A stretch of DNA of 64,000 bases from JABJAG01 sp038137215 (GTDB lineage: Bacteria > Pseudomonadota > Alphaproteobacteria > UBA6615): NCBI GenBank assembly GCA_038137215.1, contig JAYQBG010000001.1:124001-188000 (forward strand), read 5' to 3'. The notes below the pieces were generated by a model that had not been told where the DNA came from, ran no database searches, and worked only from the letters and a program-made list of their open reading frames with translations. Each line of letters opens with the position of its first letter. The stretch's first letter is position 1. Made by a program: the position numbers and the translations under genes. Shown piece after piece: positions 16,679 to 25,198 of the stretch.

Positions 16679-17050
16679 CTATCGAGTGTGATCTGAATCA
16701 TCCACGTTGTGCTTGTACTGCTGTGCGATCAGCCACGCCTTGAGCGGGCGCATCAGCGCAATCGCGCCGCTCACGATGATCGGCAACCAGATCACCAGAT
16801 GAACCCAGATCGGCAGATCGAAGGAGAACTGGAACCATGCGGCCAGCGGCAAAATCAGTGCGCTGTAGAGCACGATGATGAAGAAGGCCGGACCATCATC
16901 GGCATTGAGCCGACCATAGTCGAACCCGCAGAGCGAACAATTCTCACGAAGCTTCAGCAGACCCTGAAAGAGCTTGTCCTGCCCACATCGTGGGCAAGCA
17001 CAACGCAAGCCTGTCCGGATACTCGACTGACGCGGGTAATAGTCGCTCAG
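16679..17050 (-). CDS. DUF983 family membrane protein with CTG start overlapping ctaE
   Basis: A small two-helix membrane protein usually found between the oxidase subunit III gene and surf1. It has two CxxC pairs, Cys19/Cys22 (CPRCG) and Cys38/Cys41 (CSLCG), suggestive of a zinc ribbon, followed by helices including VHLVIWLPIIV. No ATG, GTG or TTG lies in the expected place. The family-like N terminus (SDYYPRQSSIRTG) points to a CTG at 17050-17048 that overlaps the ctaE stop as CTGA, giving 123 residues. A TTG at codon 15 would cut into the conserved region. Start choice is inferred; the gene itself is well supported. Confidence 0.85.
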   Translation of the reverse strand: MSDYYPRQSSIRTGLRCACPRCGQDKLFQGLLKLRENCSLCGFDYGRLNADDGPAFFIIVLYSALILPLAAWFQFSFDLPIWVHLVIWLPIIVSGAIALMRPLKAWLIAQQYKHNVDDSDHTR

Positions 17051-17898
17051 GCGAAGGTACCCCAGACATAAACGAAGCAGAACAGGAACAGCCAGACGAC
17101 ATCGACGAAATGCCAGTACCAGGCCGCCGCCTCGAAGCCGAAATGGCTGTCCTTCGTGAAGTGCCCCTTGGCCGTCCGCCACCAGCACACGGCCAGGAAG
17201 ACCGTTCCGATGATCACATGGGCCCCGTGGAAGCCGGTCGCCATGTAGAAGGTCGAGGAGTAGATCCCGTCACTGAAGCCGAAGGGCGCATGGCTGTATT
17301 CGTAGGCCTGTAGAAGGCTAAAAATCACGCCCAGAAGAACGGTCCAGCCGATCATCTTGGCGGCATGGTCCATCTTGCCTTCGAGAATGTCGTGATGCGC
17401 CCAGGTCACCGTGAAGCCGGAAGACAGCAGGATCAGCGTATTCAGCAGGGGCAGGCTGAACGGGTTGAAGACATCAACACCTTCAGGGGGCCAGACACCG
17501 CCCACGGCTTCCTTGGGAAACAGGCTCGCATCGAAGAACGCCCAGAACCATGCCGAAAAAAACATCACCTCGGAGATGATGAACAGCATCATGCCGTAAC
17601 GCAGACTGATCTGAACCACGCCCGTATGCATCTTCTGGAAGGTCGCCTCGTCGATGACGTCCTGCCACCAGCCGATCATAGTCATCATGGCGATGATCAG
17701 ACCCGGCGCGATTGTCCACAATCCGATGGTTTCGAAGAACGACTGCGGACCAGTTCCGAACATCGAAGGATGCAGGTAGATGACCAATCCCATGGCCAAA
17801 AGGAAACCGCCGATGGACCCCACGATGGGCCACGGGCTCGGTTCCACCATATGGTAGGGATGGTTGCCTTTTCCGTGATCGTCTGCGTGATCGGTCAT
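17047..17898 (-). CDS. ctaE: cytochrome c oxidase subunit III
   Basis: Subunit III of the aa3-type oxidase, with about seven membrane helices in 283 residues. The N terminus (HPYHMVEPSPWPIVGS) and the blocks FFSAWFWAFFDASLFP, WAHHDILEG and ATGFHGAHVIIGT, and the C-terminal HFVDVVWLFLFCFVYVWG, are diagnostic. It follows ctaG by 26 bases and its stop overlaps the start of the DUF983 gene. It is part of the ctaC-ctaD-ctaB-ctaG-ctaE run. Confidence 0.98.
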   Translation of the reverse strand: MTDHADDHGKGNHPYHMVEPSPWPIVGSIGGFLLAMGLVIYLHPSMFGTGPQSFFETIGLWTIAPGLIIAMMTMIGWWQDVIDEATFQKMHTGVVQISLRYGMMLFIISEVMFFSAWFWAFFDASLFPKEAVGGVWPPEGVDVFNPFSLPLLNTLILLSSGFTVTWAHHDILEGKMDHAAKMIGWTVLLGVIFSLLQAYEYSHAPFGFSDGIYSSTFYMATGFHGAHVIIGTVFLAVCWWRTAKGHFTKDSHFGFEAAAWYWHFVDVVWLFLFCFVYVWGTFA

Positions 17899-17924
17899 GC
17901 TCGTTCTCTTTCAGCAGTGTCTTG

Positions 17925-18548
17925 TTAGTTCACTTGGATTTTCTTGGCTTCTTCCACGTCGCCTGCCGCGGCCGCTTGTTCGGTCATGGCATCCATATCG
18001 CGGAAGAAGGCGTAACTCAGGGTAATTGTTGTGACGTCGTCGAGGTTCTGATCTTCGGAAATCGCCGGATCGACATAGAAAGTCACCGGCATCTGCGCGA
18101 CCTGCCCCGGTGAGAGGGTCTGTTCGGTGAAGCAGAAGCACTCAATCTTGACGAAATACGGCGCGGCCTTCAGCGGCGTCACATTGAACGTGGCCGTGCC
18201 GCTGGCATCACGCTCGGCGTTGTTCACCGCTTCGTAGAATGCCAGTCCGGTTTCACCCGGGTTCAGATCGATGCTGCGCTGGACCGGTTTGAAATGCCAA
18301 TCCAGGTCCGGCGCGATATCGCTGTTAAAGCGAACCGTAATGGTCCGGTCCCTCAAAACCACGTCGCTTTCCGGCCCGTTGGCCTCGACGACCGGCGTTC
18401 CCGCAAAACCGAATTGCTGACAGAACGCCCGATAGGCCGGCACCATGGCATAGGCGAACCCGTTCATCGCAATGACCAGCGCAAACAGGCCGCCGAACAC
18501 ATAAGCGTTCCGCCGCCGGCGCTGGGAGCGTGTCAGTGCCATACTCAT
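17925..18548 (-). CDS. ctaG: cytochrome c oxidase assembly protein CtaG/Cox11
   Basis: Cox11 delivers copper to the CuB site of subunit I. The 207-residue protein has one N-terminal membrane helix (about residues 17-37) and a periplasmic copper domain. The copper-binding motif CFCF is present in KIECFCFTEQTLSPG. The segment YRAFCQQFGFAGTP after the helix is a family hallmark. Its ATG at 18548 overlaps the stop of the small gene upstream (ATGA), which supports this start over the inner ATG two codons later. Confidence 0.96.
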   Translation of the reverse strand: MSMALTRSQRRRRNAYVFGGLFALVIAMNGFAYAMVPAYRAFCQQFGFAGTPVVEANGPESDVVLRDRTITVRFNSDIAPDLDWHFKPVQRSIDLNPGETGLAFYEAVNNAERDASGTATFNVTPLKAAPYFVKIECFCFTEQTLSPGQVAQMPVTFYVDPAISEDQNLDDVTTITLSYAFFRDMDAMTEQAAAAGDVEEAKKIQVN

Positions 18549-18676
18549 CCGAGAAGCCCCGCTCGCGCGATGAAAACCAGATAGAAAATGGCGATCAGCC
18601 CGACAATCACGGCGGCCATCGCGTAGTTCTTTCCGCGCTGTTCGCGGTGACGTTCACTGAATTCCCGTTTCGCCAT
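18545..18676 (-). CDS. small single-helix protein of the oxidase operon (CoxF-like)
   Basis: A 43-residue protein between ctaB and ctaG: MAKREFSERHREQRGKNY, then a membrane helix (AMAAVIVGLIAIFYLVFIA) and a short tail. A short hydrophobic gene in this place (often called coxF or left unnamed) is found in many alphaproteobacterial oxidase operons. An AGGA site precedes two adjacent ATGs (18679 and 18676); spacing favours the second. Its stop overlaps the ctaG start. It is probably an oxidase assembly or accessory subunit; that role is inferred from position. Confidence 0.82.
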   Translation of the reverse strand: MAKREFSERHREQRGKNYAMAAVIVGLIAIFYLVFIARAGLLG

Positions 18677-18683
18677 CATTTCC

Positions 18684-19616
18684 TCACACCGCCCACTGGA
18701 CGAGCAGATCGATCGGAAGCAGGCCGAACACCAGAAACAGGTAGAAGATCGAGTAGCGGAAGAGTGCGCGGGCGCAGGCGTCATCGCCGCCTTCCGGTTC
18801 GCACAATGTCTGCCAGGCGCGGAGCACGAAAACCGCGCCGAGAATGGTCGCGCCGATCGCATAGGTCAGCCCCGCCGCCCCCAGCAATGTGGGCGTGATG
18901 CTGACCGGGATCATGAACAGCGTGTAGATGAAAATCTGGCGCTTGGTCGCAGTATGCCCGGCCACCACCGGCAACATCGGCACGCCGGCGCGCTCATAGT
19001 CGCCACTGCGATAGAGTGCCAGCGCCCAGAAATGCGGCGGCGTCCAAAGGAAAATGATCGCAAACAGGCTGAGCGAGACCAGGCTCACATCGCCAGTCAC
19101 AGCCGCCCAACCAATCATTGGTGGGAAGGCGCCTGCCGCGCCGCCGATCACGATATTCTGGGGTGTGCGGCGTTTCAGCCAGATGGTGTACACGAACACA
19201 TAGAAGAGGATCGCCAGCGCCAGCAAACCCCCCGCAACCCAGTTGGTCGCCAGGCCCATCAAGGCCACCGACACCAATGACAACACGGTCGCAAAGGCCA
19301 GCGCATCGCTTGGCGCCATGCAGCCTGCAGGAAGCGGCCGGTTCGATGTGCGCGTCATGACCGCATCGATATCGCGCTCGTACCACATATTAATGGCACC
19401 CGCCGCGCCCGATCCCACGGCAATACACAGGATCGCCACCAGCGCGATCAGCGGATGAATCTGGCCCGGCGCAATCAGCAGCGCGGTCGCACCCGAGAAC
19501 ACCACGAGCGTCATCACGCGCGGCTTCAGCAGGCGAATGTAATCCTTCACCTGAGAAGACGGCGCTCGCGGGAGCGTCAGCTCCCCGTCGCTGTTCAGGA
19601 TGACTGTATCAGCCAA
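18684..19616 (-). CDS. ctaB: protoheme IX farnesyltransferase (heme O synthase)
   Basis: CtaB converts heme B to heme O by adding a farnesyl group, the first step to heme A. It is a UbiA-superfamily membrane protein with about nine helices in 310 residues. The first prenyl-diphosphate site is NMWYERDIDAVMTRTSNRPL, and KDYIRLLKPRVMTLVVF is the typical first helix. It lies between ctaD and the small CoxF-like gene in the oxidase operon. No ctaA (heme A synthase) is in the window. Confidence 0.97.
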   Translation of the reverse strand: MADTVILNSDGELTLPRAPSSQVKDYIRLLKPRVMTLVVFSGATALLIAPGQIHPLIALVAILCIAVGSGAAGAINMWYERDIDAVMTRTSNRPLPAGCMAPSDALAFATVLSLVSVALMGLATNWVAGGLLALAILFYVFVYTIWLKRRTPQNIVIGGAAGAFPPMIGWAAVTGDVSLVSLSLFAIIFLWTPPHFWALALYRSGDYERAGVPMLPVVAGHTATKRQIFIYTLFMIPVSITPTLLGAAGLTYAIGATILGAVFVLRAWQTLCEPEGGDDACARALFRYSIFYLFLVFGLLPIDLLVQWAV

Positions 19617-19646
19617 AATCCTAACTCCGCTGTCCCGGCCCGGGGC

Positions 19647-21287
19647 CTAGTGACCCGCCGGGGCCGGCTTGATTTCCGGCAGTTCCTCATGGGTGTGATG
19701 CGGCGCCGGAGACGGAACCGTCCACTCGAGCGTGGTTGCACCCTCACCCCAGTAGTTACCCTCGACGCGACGACCCGCGGTCAGTGCGTGGAACACCGTG
19801 ACGAGGAAGATCACCAGACCCAGTGCCGAGATATACGAACCGTAGGACGAAATCTCGTTCCAGCCCGCATAGGCATCCGGATAGTCCGGATAGCGGCGCG
19901 GCATGCCGGCCAGCCCCAGGAAGTGCTGCGGGAAGAAGGTCAGGTTCACACCGATGAACGTCACCCAGAAATGCAGCTTGCCGAGGGTTTCGTTGTACTG
20001 GCGTCCGAACATCTTGGCGAACCAGTAGTAGAAGCCGGCAAAGATCGAGAACACGGCACCCAGACTGAGCACGTAGTGGAAATGAGCCACCACGTAGTAG
20101 GTGTCATGCAGGGCGATATCCAGACCCGCATTTGCGAGCACCACGCCCGTTACACCGCCGACAGTGAACAGGAAAATGAAGCCCACGGCCCAGAGCATCG
20201 GCGTGTCCATACGAACCGAACCGCCCCACATGGTCGCGATCCAGGAGAAGATCTTGATGCCCGTGGGCACCGCGATCACCATCGTCGCCACCGTGAAGTA
20301 AACACGGGTATCGACATCGAGGCCGACCGTGAACATGTGATGGGCCCAGACGATGAAGCCGACAAAGCCGATCCCAACCATGGCGTAGGCCATGCCGAGA
20401 TAGCCGAAGACCGGCTTGCGCGAGAAGGTCGAGACGATATGGCTGATGATGCCGAAGCCCGGCAGGATCATGATGTAGACTTCGGGATGCCCGAAGAACC
20501 AGAACAGATGCTGGAACAGGATCGGGTCACCGCCGCCCGCGGCATCGAAGAAGGTCGTGCCGAAGTTACGGTCGGTCAGCAGCATGGTGATCGCACCCGC
20601 GAGCACCGGCACCGCGAGGACCAGCAGAAAGGCCGTGACCAGTTCGGACCAGATGAACAACGGCATGCGATGCAGGGTCATCCCCGGCGCACGCATGTTG
20701 AAAATCGTGGTGATGAAGTTGATCGACCCCAGAATGGAGGAGGCACCAGCGATGTGCAGGGCGAAGATCGCCATATCCACAGAAGCCCCGGGATGTCCGA
20801 GGACAGATGACAGCGGCGGATAGATGGTCCAGCCGGTTCCCGCGCCACCATCGACAAAGGCGCTGCCGATGAGCAGCAGGAACGCCGGCGGCAGCAGCCA
20901 GAACGAAATGTTGTTCATCCGCGGGAACGCCATGTCCGGCGCACCGACCATCAACGGGATAAACCAGTTGCCGAAGCCACCAATCATGGCGGGCATGACC
21001 ACGAAGAACACCATGATCAGGCCATGGGCGGTGATCACCACGTTCCAGAAGTGACCGTCGGCAGCGCCGTCGGCGTTCAGGAAGTACTGCATGCCCGGAT
21101 CCTGCAGCTCCAGCCGCATCAGGATCGAGAAGGCACCGCCGATAATCCCCGCGATGATCGCGAACACCAGGTACATCGTGCCGATGTCCTTGTGGTTCGT
21201 CGAAAACACCCAGCGTTTCCAGCCCGAGGGGGCGTGGTGGTGATCGTCGTGTGCGTGGTCGTCGGTATGCGCGTGTGCGTCAGCCAT
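19647..21287 (-). CDS. ctaD: cytochrome c oxidase subunit I
   Basis: The catalytic subunit of the aa3-type heme-copper oxidase, with twelve membrane helices in 546 residues. It carries the heme a/a3 and CuB ligands: WFFGHPEVYIMILPGFG contains the CuB His and cross-linked Tyr, WAHHMF gives the two further CuB His, and DTYYVVAHFHYVLS gives the heme ligands near helix X. The N terminus is unusually His/Asp-rich (nine His in the first 19 residues), a feature seen in some alphaproteobacterial homologues. It follows ctaC by 20 bases and precedes ctaB. Confidence 0.99.
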   Translation of the reverse strand: MADAHAHTDDHAHDDHHHAPSGWKRWVFSTNHKDIGTMYLVFAIIAGIIGGAFSILMRLELQDPGMQYFLNADGAADGHFWNVVITAHGLIMVFFVVMPAMIGGFGNWFIPLMVGAPDMAFPRMNNISFWLLPPAFLLLIGSAFVDGGAGTGWTIYPPLSSVLGHPGASVDMAIFALHIAGASSILGSINFITTIFNMRAPGMTLHRMPLFIWSELVTAFLLVLAVPVLAGAITMLLTDRNFGTTFFDAAGGGDPILFQHLFWFFGHPEVYIMILPGFGIISHIVSTFSRKPVFGYLGMAYAMVGIGFVGFIVWAHHMFTVGLDVDTRVYFTVATMVIAVPTGIKIFSWIATMWGGSVRMDTPMLWAVGFIFLFTVGGVTGVVLANAGLDIALHDTYYVVAHFHYVLSLGAVFSIFAGFYYWFAKMFGRQYNETLGKLHFWVTFIGVNLTFFPQHFLGLAGMPRRYPDYPDAYAGWNEISSYGSYISALGLVIFLVTVFHALTAGRRVEGNYWGEGATTLEWTVPSPAPHHTHEELPEIKPAPAGH

Positions 21288-21307
21288 CGTAAATTCTCCT
21301 CGCCGCG

Positions 21308-22195
21308 CTACTGTGCGACTGCGGGTGCATCACCCGCTTCGTTTCTAACAACCTGAATCGGACGGGGCGCGATCTGTTCCTCACTCGGATTGAACCGCGC
21401 CTGCGCCTTGGTCACCCAGGCGTTGAATTCGACTTCGGACACAGCCCGGATCGCCAGCGGCATGAAGGCATGGCCCGTTCCGCAAAGCTCGGAGCACTGT
21501 CCGTAGTACATCCCCGGCTCACTGATCTCGAACCAGGTCTCGTTGGTCCGCCCCGGCACCGCATCGACCTTGGAGCCAAGCGAAGGCATGGCAAAGGCAT
21601 GCAGCACGTCCGAAGACGTCACCAGAACACGAATCTTCTTGCCGACCGGCAGCACCAGGTCTTCGTCGGTCGCCAGCAAACGCGGCTGACCCGGCTTCAG
21701 ATCGGCCTCGTCCACCATGAAGGCGTCAAAGGTGAAATCACCATGATCGGGATATTCATAACTCCAGTACCACTGACGTCCGATGACCTTGACGGTGACA
21801 TCGGCATCCGCCGTGTCGTCCGTGGCATAGAGCAGCGGCAGAGAGTAGAACCCGATCACAAACAGGATCACGACCGGGACGACCGTCCAGAGCACCTCAA
21901 TCATGGTGTTGTGGGTGACTTTCGACGGATTGGGGTTCTTCGACTCCCGGAACCGCACGATCACGTAAAGCAAAAGCGCCAGAACGAAAATCGAGATCGC
22001 GAAGATGATCCAGAGCAGCAGATCATGAAACGCAGTCATCTGCTCCATTATCGGTGAATGCGCTTCCTGAAAACCAAGCTGCCAAGGTTCCGGCTGCTTT
22101 GCAAATGCCGGCGCAGAAAACAGTCCCATCAGCGCAGACAGGCCGATAAGCTCTGTTCCACGCATGAGGTGAAGTCGGAGTTTCATCATTTCCAT
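21308..22195 (-). CDS. ctaC: cytochrome c oxidase subunit II
   Basis: Subunit II receives electrons from cytochrome c through the dinuclear CuA centre. The start at 22195 leaves a signal peptide ending in LFSAPAFA, then two membrane helices and a cupredoxin domain. The CuA ligands are visible in YGQCSELCGTGHAFMP (two Cys three residues apart, His and Met). The chain ends soon after the CuA domain, so there is no fused cytochrome c domain. It is the first gene of the oxidase run and is divergent from tldD; the 272 bases between them must hold both promoters. Confidence 0.97.
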   Translation of the reverse strand: MEMMKLRLHLMRGTELIGLSALMGLFSAPAFAKQPEPWQLGFQEAHSPIMEQMTAFHDLLLWIIFAISIFVLALLLYVIVRFRESKNPNPSKVTHNTMIEVLWTVVPVVILFVIGFYSLPLLYATDDTADADVTVKVIGRQWYWSYEYPDHGDFTFDAFMVDEADLKPGQPRLLATDEDLVLPVGKKIRVLVTSSDVLHAFAMPSLGSKVDAVPGRTNETWFEISEPGMYYGQCSELCGTGHAFMPLAIRAVSEVEFNAWVTKAQARFNPSEEQIAPRPIQVVRNEAGDAPAVAQ

Positions 22196-22467
22196 GCTTC
22201 CATTTGGCGGTGTTGCACCGGACCCTGCCTGCACAACGGATCGCCCCCAAACCTTTGATACAGCCGGAAAATAGCCCAGCGCATGGACCCCAACAAGTCA
22301 TACCCCACGCCTTCGGGCATTTGGGACACCATGTCGCAGCGATGCCAAACATGCCCAAAAACCCCAGAATTCTGTACCTAACCTGCTGACAATTGCCCTC
22401 GATCCACCCATATTGTGTGACAACGGGCGGCACTCAGATCGACTGTATGAACAATTGGCGTGATTCG
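22196..22467. promoter_or_regulatory. divergent intergenic region of ctaC and tldD
   Basis: A 272-base non-coding stretch between two divergent genes. It must carry the promoter of the long ctaC-led transcript (minus) and that of tldD (plus). I could not identify a strong consensus promoter or operator in it. Confidence 0.4.
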
Positions 22468-23901
22468 ATGACCGATATGACCAGCACCGACGACCTGTTT
22501 TTCAGCCGCACCGGAATAGATCCGGAGCGGGTCACCCGGCAGGTTGGAGATGCGCTGGACGGTACGGATGACGGCGAGTTGTTCCTCGAATACAGCCAGA
22601 ATGAAAATATCACGTTTGACGATGGCCGGGTGCGCAATGCGAGTTTCGACACGACACAGGGTTTCGGCCTGCGTGCGGTGTCCGGCGAAGCCACGGGATA
22701 TGCCCATTCCACCGAACTGAGCGAAGCGGCGATCAAACGCGCCAGCGAAACGGTCCGGGCGGTGCGCACCGGTCGGGGCGGTACCCTGGGCGAGCCGCCT
22801 GCCAACATCAACCGCGACCTTTACACAGACACCAATCCGCTTGGCGAGATGGCCTTTGAAGACAAGGTCAAACTGCTGGCCGAAATCGACGCCTATGCGC
22901 GGGATTCCGATTCCCGGGTCCGTCAGGTGACCGCCTCACTTGGCGGGACCTGGCAGGCGGTACAGATCGTGCGCGGAGACGGGGAACGCCGCGCCGACAT
23001 CCGGCCGCTGGTCCGGCTGAATGTGTCGGTGATGGTCGGCGCGGGTGACCGTCAGGAAACCGGTTCTCAGGGCGTGGGCGGCCGCGCTGTTTACGATCAG
23101 TGGATATCGCCGGAGAACTGGCAGACCCAGGTCGATGAGGCCCTGCGACAAGCACTCGTCAATCTCGAATCCGTCCCGGCCCCGGCCGGCGAAATGCCGG
23201 TGGTGCTGGGACCGGGATGGCCGGGCGTTCTGCTGCACGAAGCCATCGGTCATGGCCTCGAAGGTGATTTCAACCGCAAGAAAACCTCGGCCTTTGCAAA
23301 CCTGATGGGTGAACGGGTCGCCGCCCCGGGCGTGACGGTGGTCGATGACGGCACCCTGCCCGACCGGCGCGGGTCCATCACCATCGATGACGAAGGCACA
23401 CCCAGCGGGTCGAATGTGCTGATCGAGGACGGCATTCTGAAAGGTTATATGCAGGATCGCCTCAATGCCCGCCTGATGGGTGTGCCCCCCACGGGAAACG
23501 GGCGACGCCAGTCCTTTGCGCACCACCCCATGCCGCGCATGACAAACACTTATATGCTGAGCGGCGAGGCCGACCCCGAAGAATGCGTCAAGGCGGCCAG
23601 GACCGGCATCTATGCCGTGAATTTCGGTGGCGGACAGGTGGATATCACCAACGGCAAGTTCGTGTTCAGCTGCACCGAGGCCTATCTGATCGAAGACGGC
23701 AAGCTGGGTGCGCCGGTCAAGGGCGCCACGCTGATCGGCAACGGGCCCGACGCGTTGACCCGCGTCAAACTGATCGGCAACGATTCGAAACTCGATGACG
23801 GGATCGGCAACTGCGGTAAGGACGGCCAGTCGGTGCCCGTCGGTGTCGGCCAGCCGACGATGATGCTGGAATCGCTGACCGTCGGCGGTACGGCCGTCTG
23901 A
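22468..23901 (+). CDS. tldD: metalloprotease TldD
   Basis: TldD is the catalytic half of the TldD/TldE (PmbA) protease, which degrades or trims unfolded peptides and matures some ribosomal peptides. The zinc motif is HEAIGH at residues 257-262 (LLHEAIGHGLEGDFNRK). The 477-residue length fits when started at 22468 (MTDMTSTDDLFF); an upstream frame to 22393 is not family-like. The partner pmbA/tldE is also in this window at 34.4-35.8 kb. Divergent placement beside ctaC is common in alphaproteobacteria. Confidence 0.96.
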   Translation: MTDMTSTDDLFFSRTGIDPERVTRQVGDALDGTDDGELFLEYSQNENITFDDGRVRNASFDTTQGFGLRAVSGEATGYAHSTELSEAAIKRASETVRAVRTGRGGTLGEPPANINRDLYTDTNPLGEMAFEDKVKLLAEIDAYARDSDSRVRQVTASLGGTWQAVQIVRGDGERRADIRPLVRLNVSVMVGAGDRQETGSQGVGGRAVYDQWISPENWQTQVDEALRQALVNLESVPAPAGEMPVVLGPGWPGVLLHEAIGHGLEGDFNRKKTSAFANLMGERVAAPGVTVVDDGTLPDRRGSITIDDEGTPSGSNVLIEDGILKGYMQDRLNARLMGVPPTGNGRRQSFAHHPMPRMTNTYMLSGEADPEECVKAARTGIYAVNFGGGQVDITNGKFVFSCTEAYLIEDGKLGAPVKGATLIGNGPDALTRVKLIGNDSKLDDGIGNCGKDGQSVPVGVGQPTMMLESLTVGGTAV

Positions 23902-24031
23902 GGCACCCCTCCGCAAGCCGCACGCCAGCCATGCAAGCGCGGCATGGTGGAATTGCCACCCACCCCAGACCCATACAAGATGGCAGGAACCGACACATCT
24001 CGTGGCCGTTTTGCATAATTCGGAATGTGCA

Positions 24032-25186
24032 ATGCCTGACGAAGGACATCCAAAGCCAGACTCTGCGTCATCAGCAAAGACTGACACGCCGCGCCACAGC
24101 CGGCGTACGGGTCATCTGGTCCGGAACGCGGTCATTCTTCTGGTCGTGGTGGCTGTTGTCGTCGGTACCGCACGCTGGGCCCATTGGCAGTGGAGCCATG
24201 TCAGTGAAACCGATGCACGTATCGCGACCGACACCGTCGCGATTTCAAGTCGGGTTTCGGGCTGGGTGGTGGATTTGCCCGTCAGCGACGGTGAGCGAAT
24301 ATCTCGCAACACCCTTCTCATCGCGATTGACCCGCGCGAATCAGAACTCAGGTTGACCGAATACGGTGCGCGGATCGGCGCCCTGACCGCAGCGAGATCA
24401 CAGATCGCCGCCGAAATCGAACTGATCGACCAGACCACGGCGCGCCGGGTGGAGGCCGCCCGGTCCCATGCCGATGCCGTAAATGTGGCTGTGCGCGCCA
24501 GCCTCGAACAATTCGAACTCGCCCGCGCCGATTTCGAGCGCACGCGTTCACTGCTCAAGGACCAGATCGTATCCCGGCAACGGCTCGATCAGGTTCAGAC
24601 CGAGCTCAGCCGGGCCCAGGAGCGGCACCAGAAGGCGCAGGCCGATCTGGCCGCCGCGCTCGCCGATGTGGGGGAAGCCGAAGCTGCACGCGGCCAGATG
24701 ACAGTGCTCGCGAAACGGATCGATGCGCTGCGGCACGAAGAGGCCGAAATTGCGGCGCAGCGTGACCGGCAGGTCCTCGACGTGGCCGACCGGACGATCA
24801 AGAGCCCGATTGACGGGGTCGTGTCGGAGACCTTTGTCGATGTCGGCGAGTTCGTCAGCCCCGGCCAGCGCCTCATGCTGATTCACGACCCGGCGGCGAT
24901 ATGGGTGGAGGCCAATATCAAGGAAACCGACATCCGGCATCTTGCTCCAGGCATGCCGGTGGAAGTGCTGATCGATGCCTTTCCGGACCAGACCTTCTCG
25001 GGAACGGTGTCGCGGATCGGCCAGGCGACGACCAGCGAGTTCGCATTGCTGCCCAATCCGAACCCGAGCGGCAATTTCACAAAAGTCACCCAACGCCTGC
25101 CTGTCCGCATCGCACTCGATCCCGGCGATGCCGCCCTTCGCCCCGGGATGATGGCCGTGATCAATATCGCAATCCCCGGCCGCTAG
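24032..25186 (+). CDS. HlyD/EmrA-type membrane fusion protein
   Basis: This periplasmic adaptor links an inner-membrane MFS pump to an outer-membrane channel. The 384-residue protein has an N-terminal membrane anchor (AVILLVVVAVVVGTARWAHW), a split lipoyl domain starting TDTVAISSRVSGWVVDLPV, a long alpha-helical hairpin with Arg/Ala/Glu/Gln-rich heptads, and the return half IKSPIDGVVSETFVDVGEFV. The start at 24032 has GGAA 7 bases upstream; a GTG at 24002 is the alternative. It is followed after 12 bases by the DHA2-type MFS gene, so the pair is an EmrAB-like efflux system. Substrate unknown. Confidence 0.9.
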   Translation: MPDEGHPKPDSASSAKTDTPRHSRRTGHLVRNAVILLVVVAVVVGTARWAHWQWSHVSETDARIATDTVAISSRVSGWVVDLPVSDGERISRNTLLIAIDPRESELRLTEYGARIGALTAARSQIAAEIELIDQTTARRVEAARSHADAVNVAVRASLEQFELARADFERTRSLLKDQIVSRQRLDQVQTELSRAQERHQKAQADLAAALADVGEAEAARGQMTVLAKRIDALRHEEAEIAAQRDRQVLDVADRTIKSPIDGVVSETFVDVGEFVSPGQRLMLIHDPAAIWVEANIKETDIRHLAPGMPVEVLIDAFPDQTFSGTVSRIGQATTSEFALLPNPNPSGNFTKVTQRLPVRIALDPGDAALRPGMMAVINIAIPGR

Positions 25187-25198
25187 CCGGTCTGTCGC

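Noticed and set aside
19455..20810. A 451-codon plus-strand frame opposite ctaD/ctaB
   Set aside because: It is antisense to the oxidase genes, with extreme Arg/His/Glu composition typical of shadow frames.
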